Source of the DNA: Pseudomonas sp. UBA4617
GTDB lineage: Bacteria; Pseudomonadota; Gammaproteobacteria; Pseudomonadales; Pseudomonadaceae
Length of the DNA stretch: 63,843 nt
Direction: 5' to 3'
Assembly: GCF_002386445.1 (NCBI RefSeq)
Contig: NZ_DGIR01000045.1
Span: 1 to 63,843 of the forward strand
Position 1 is the first letter of the stretch; every line of letters begins with the position of its first letter. Shown here one piece after another: positions 61,602 to 63,843 of this stretch. A program made the translations under genes and the position numbers. The notes under the pieces were generated by a model that saw nothing but the letters and a program-made list of their open reading frames with translations, was not told the origin of the DNA and made no database searches.

Positions 61602-62488
61602 CTGTGAAGAGCACCCCCGGTCAGCGTTTCCGCGACGCCGTTGCCGCAGAACATCCGTTGCAGGTGGTAGGCGCCATCAACGCCAACCATGCGCTGCTGG
61701 CCAAGCGCGCCGGCTTCAAGGCCATCTACCTGTCCGGTGGCGGCGTGGCCGCCGGCTCGCTGGGCCTGCCGGACCTGGGCATCAGCAACCTCGATGACGT
61801 GCTCACCGATGTACGCCGCATCACCGACGTGTGCGACCTGCCCCTGCTGGTGGATGTCGACACCGGGTTCGGGGCCTCGGCCTTCAACGTCGCCCGTACC
61901 GTGCGTTCGATGAGCAAGTTCGGCGCTGCCGCCATCCACATCGAGGATCAGGTAGGCGCCAAGCGTTGCGGCCACCGCCCCAACAAGGAAATCGTCAGCC
62001 AGCAGGAAATGGTCGACCGCATCAAGGCCGCGGTCGATGCCCGTAGCGATGACAGCTTCGTGATCATGGCGCGTACCGATGCCCTGGCCGTCGAGGGCCT
62101 GAACGCTGCGCTGGACCGCGCCGCCGCCTGCGTCGAGGCCGGCGCCGACATGATCTTCCCGGAGGCGATTACCGAACTGCAGATGTACAAGACCTTCGCC
62201 AACCGGGTGAAGGCACCGATCCTGGCCAATATCACCGAGTTCGGTGCCACGCCGCTGTACACCACCGAAGAGCTGGCCTCGGTCGATGTGTCGCTGGTGC
62301 TGTACCCGCTGTCGGCCTTCCGTGCCATGAACAAGGCGGCCGAGAACGTCTACACCGCGCTGCGTCGCGACGGCACGCAGAAAAACGTGATCGACACCAT
62401 GCAGACCCGCATGGAGCTCTACGATGCCATTGGCTACCACGCCTTCGAGCAGAGCCTGGATGCGCTGTTCGCCCAGAAGAAAGGTTGA
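61598..62488 (+). CDS. prpB: 2-methylisocitrate lyase
   Basis: This 296-aa enzyme cleaves 2-methylisocitrate to pyruvate and succinate, the last step of propionate catabolism. It belongs to the isocitrate lyase/PEP mutase barrel family, with DVDTGFG (metal Asp), the catalytic Cys in KRCGHRP, and MARTDALAVEG. ATG at 61598 overlaps the prpR stop. Its length and motifs are those of active PrpB. Confidence 0.95.
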   Translation: MTVKSTPGQRFRDAVAAEHPLQVVGAINANHALLAKRAGFKAIYLSGGGVAAGSLGLPDLGISNLDDVLTDVRRITDVCDLPLLVDVDTGFGASAFNVARTVRSMSKFGAAAIHIEDQVGAKRCGHRPNKEIVSQQEMVDRIKAAVDARSDDSFVIMARTDALAVEGLNAALDRAAACVEAGADMIFPEAITELQMYKTFANRVKAPILANITEFGATPLYTTEELASVDVSLVLYPLSAFRAMNKAAENVYTALRRDGTQKNVIDTMQTRMELYDAIGYHAFEQSLDALFAQKKG

Positions 62489-62513
62489 AGATCAGAGATC
62501 CTGACTGTAGCGG

Positions 62514-62548
62514 CTGGCCTCTTCGCGGGTGAACCCGCTCCCACCAGG
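62514..62548 (+). repeat. P. putida REP element inside the prp operon
   Basis: CTGGCCTCTTCGCGGGTGAA plus the following CCCGCTCCCACC, a standard REP, located 26 bp after the prpB stop. Confidence 0.85.
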
Positions 62549-62576
62549 ACACTACGGGCAGCGAATGCTACACAGG

Positions 62577-62613
62577 GCCTGTAGGAGCGGGTTTGCCCGC
62601 GAAGAGGCCGGCA
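62577..62613 (-). repeat. P. putida REP element, inverted partner, inside the prp operon
   Basis: CCTGTAGGAGCGGGTTTGCC and following bases, in the opposite orientation to the copy at 62514. The pair forms a large hairpin between prpB and prpC. Confidence 0.85.
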
Positions 62614-62668
62614 CAGGTTCAACGATCAGGCAGAATTTCCATAACAAGTTCAAGAAAGGAGAAACACC

Positions 62669-63796
62669 ATGGCCGAAGCAAAAGTACTCAGTGGCGCAGG
62701 CCTGCGCGGCCAGGTGGCCGGCCAGACTGCATTGTCCACCGTGGGCCAGGCCGGTGCCGGGCTGACCTACCGGGGTTACGATGTGCGTGACCTGGCTGCC
62801 GCTGCCGAATTCGAAGAAGTCGCCTACCTGCTGCTGTACGGCGAGCTCCCGAGCAAGGCCGAACTGGCCGACTACAAGCGCAAGCTCAAGGGCCTGCGTG
62901 ACCTGCCGCAGGCGCTGAAGGAAGTGCTCGAGCGCATCCCTCGCGATGCCCACCCGATGGACGTCATGCGCACCGGTTGCTCGGTGCTGGGTACCCTGGA
63001 ACCCGAGCTGACCTTCGAGGCCCAGCGCGAGAAGACCGACCGCCTGCTGGCGCTGTTCCCGGCCGTGATGTGCTACTGGTACCGCTTCACCCACCACGGC
63101 GTGCGCATCGACTGCACCAGCGACGAAGACACCCTCGGCGGGCACTTCCTGCACCTGCTGCACGGCAAGAAGCCCAGCGCCCTGCACGTCAAGGTGATGA
63201 ACGTGTCGCTGATCCTTTACGCCGAGCACGAATTCAATGCCTCCACCTTCACCGCCCGCGTGTGTGCCTCGACGCTGTCTGACCTGTACTCGTGCGTCAC
63301 TGCCGCCATCGGCTCGCTGCGCGGCCCGCTGCACGGTGGCGCCAACGAGGCGGCAATGGAGCTGATCGAACGCTTCCAGAGCCCGCAGGAAGCCACTGCC
63401 GAGCTGCTGCGCATGCTTGAGCGCAAGGACAAGATCATGGGCTTTGGCCATGCCATCTACAAAGAGTCCGACCCGCGCAACGAGGTGATCAAGGGCTGGT
63501 CGAAACAGCTGGCCGACGAAGTGGGTGACAAGGTGCTGTATCCCGTCTCCGAAGCCATCGACAAGACCATGTGGGAGCAGAAGCGCCTGTTCCCCAACGC
63601 CGACTTCTACCATGCCTCGGCTTACCACTTCATGGGTATCCCGACCAAGCTGTTCACCCCGATTTTCGTCTGCTCCCGCCTGACCGGCTGGGCGGCGCAC
63701 GTCTTCGAGCAGCGCGCCAACAACCGCATCATCCGCCCGAGCGCCGAGTATGTCGGTGTCGAGCAGCGCCAGTTCGTGCCGATCGAACAGCGCTGA
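62669..63796 (+). CDS. prpC: 2-methylcitrate synthase
   Basis: This 375-aa enzyme condenses propionyl-CoA with oxaloacetate to 2-methylcitrate. It is of citrate synthase fold with GLTYRGYDVRDLAA near the start, GPLHGGANEAAMEL (His at the active site), GFGHAIYKESDPRN and the C-terminal RLTGWAAHVFEQR with the catalytic Arg. Its short length is that of the bacterial type II/methylcitrate group. AAGGAGA precedes the ATG. It is separated from prpB by 180 bp containing a REP pair. Confidence 0.95.
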   Translation: MAEAKVLSGAGLRGQVAGQTALSTVGQAGAGLTYRGYDVRDLAAAAEFEEVAYLLLYGELPSKAELADYKRKLKGLRDLPQALKEVLERIPRDAHPMDVMRTGCSVLGTLEPELTFEAQREKTDRLLALFPAVMCYWYRFTHHGVRIDCTSDEDTLGGHFLHLLHGKKPSALHVKVMNVSLILYAEHEFNASTFTARVCASTLSDLYSCVTAAIGSLRGPLHGGANEAAMELIERFQSPQEATAELLRMLERKDKIMGFGHAIYKESDPRNEVIKGWSKQLADEVGDKVLYPVSEAIDKTMWEQKRLFPNADFYHASAYHFMGIPTKLFTPIFVCSRLTGWAAHVFEQRANNRIIRPSAEYVGVEQRQFVPIEQR

Positions 63797-63824
63797 ATTA
63801 GATAGAGAGAGGCAACCCGTCGCC

Positions 63825-63843
63825 CTTGTGGGAGCGGGCTTGC
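63825..63843 (-). repeat. partial REP element at the window edge
   Basis: CCTTGTGGGAGCGGGCTTG is the beginning of another REP, cut by the end of the window. Confidence 0.7.

Overview
The window is a stretch of chromosome from a fluorescent pseudomonad of the Pseudomonas putida group. Codon use is GC-rich throughout. Short palindromic repeats of the P. putida REP type recur between genes. The gene order around mcpA, aer, the glycerol-type ABC operon, folD, tig-clpP-clpX-lon-hupB-ppiD, greB, oprI, aroF, cysB-cysH-pabB and prpR-prpB-prpC matches my memory of P. putida KT2440. I see no insertion sequence, prophage, CRISPR array or plasmid function.

Region 1 (1-18066) is transport and behaviour. 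It holds an SbmA/BacA-like ABC exporter, an MFS transporter, an unusual histidine-phosphatase-fold protein, a TauE/SafE permease, a dCache chemoreceptor with the amino-acid binding signature, a LysR regulator divergent from a PACE efflux pump, and a DctA-like carrier followed by two GntR/FCD regulators. Next come an Aer-type energy-taxis receptor paired with a PAS-GGDEF-EAL protein, and a sigma-54 activator. Two chemoreceptor genes (mcpA and aer) have sigma-28-like promoters.

Region 2 (18067-24211) is a six-gene ABC uptake operon of the glpSTPQUV type, used for glycerol in Rhizobium. It has a near-consensus sigma-54 promoter, a helically phased GTTCA array that is the likely binding region of the divergent activator, and a CA motif expected to be bound by Hfq/Crc. 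The regulation reads as inducer-dependent sigma-54 activation overlaid with catabolite repression.

Region 3 (24212-35311) is housekeeping: folD, four tRNAs (Arg, His, Leu, His; the two His copies lie in a 98-bp duplication), a small acidic protein, then the protein-quality-control cluster trigger factor, ClpP, ClpX, Lon, HU-beta and PpiD.

Region 4 (35312-50960) mixes envelope and metabolic genes: a patatin-like lipase, small lipoproteins, a CHAD protein, a thioesterase, an Mpo1-like protein, another chemoreceptor, TatD, an MltF-like transglycosylase, DoxX, GreB, the YbbA/YbbP exporter divergent from TesA, an L,D-transpeptidase and the major lipoprotein OprI.

Region 5 (51049-63843) is biosynthesis and the start of propionate catabolism: DAHP synthase, a ketopantoate-reductase-like protein, a universal stress protein, CysB and CysH for sulfate assimilation, PabB, a three-gene cassette (retropepsin-like protease, inactive transglutaminase fused to seven membrane helices, ATP-grasp ligase), and the methylcitrate genes prpR-prpB-prpC. 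The last contain three copies of a GntR-type palindrome and a REP pair inside the operon. The least understood system in the window is the ATP-grasp/7TM/retropepsin cassette at 57488-60545.
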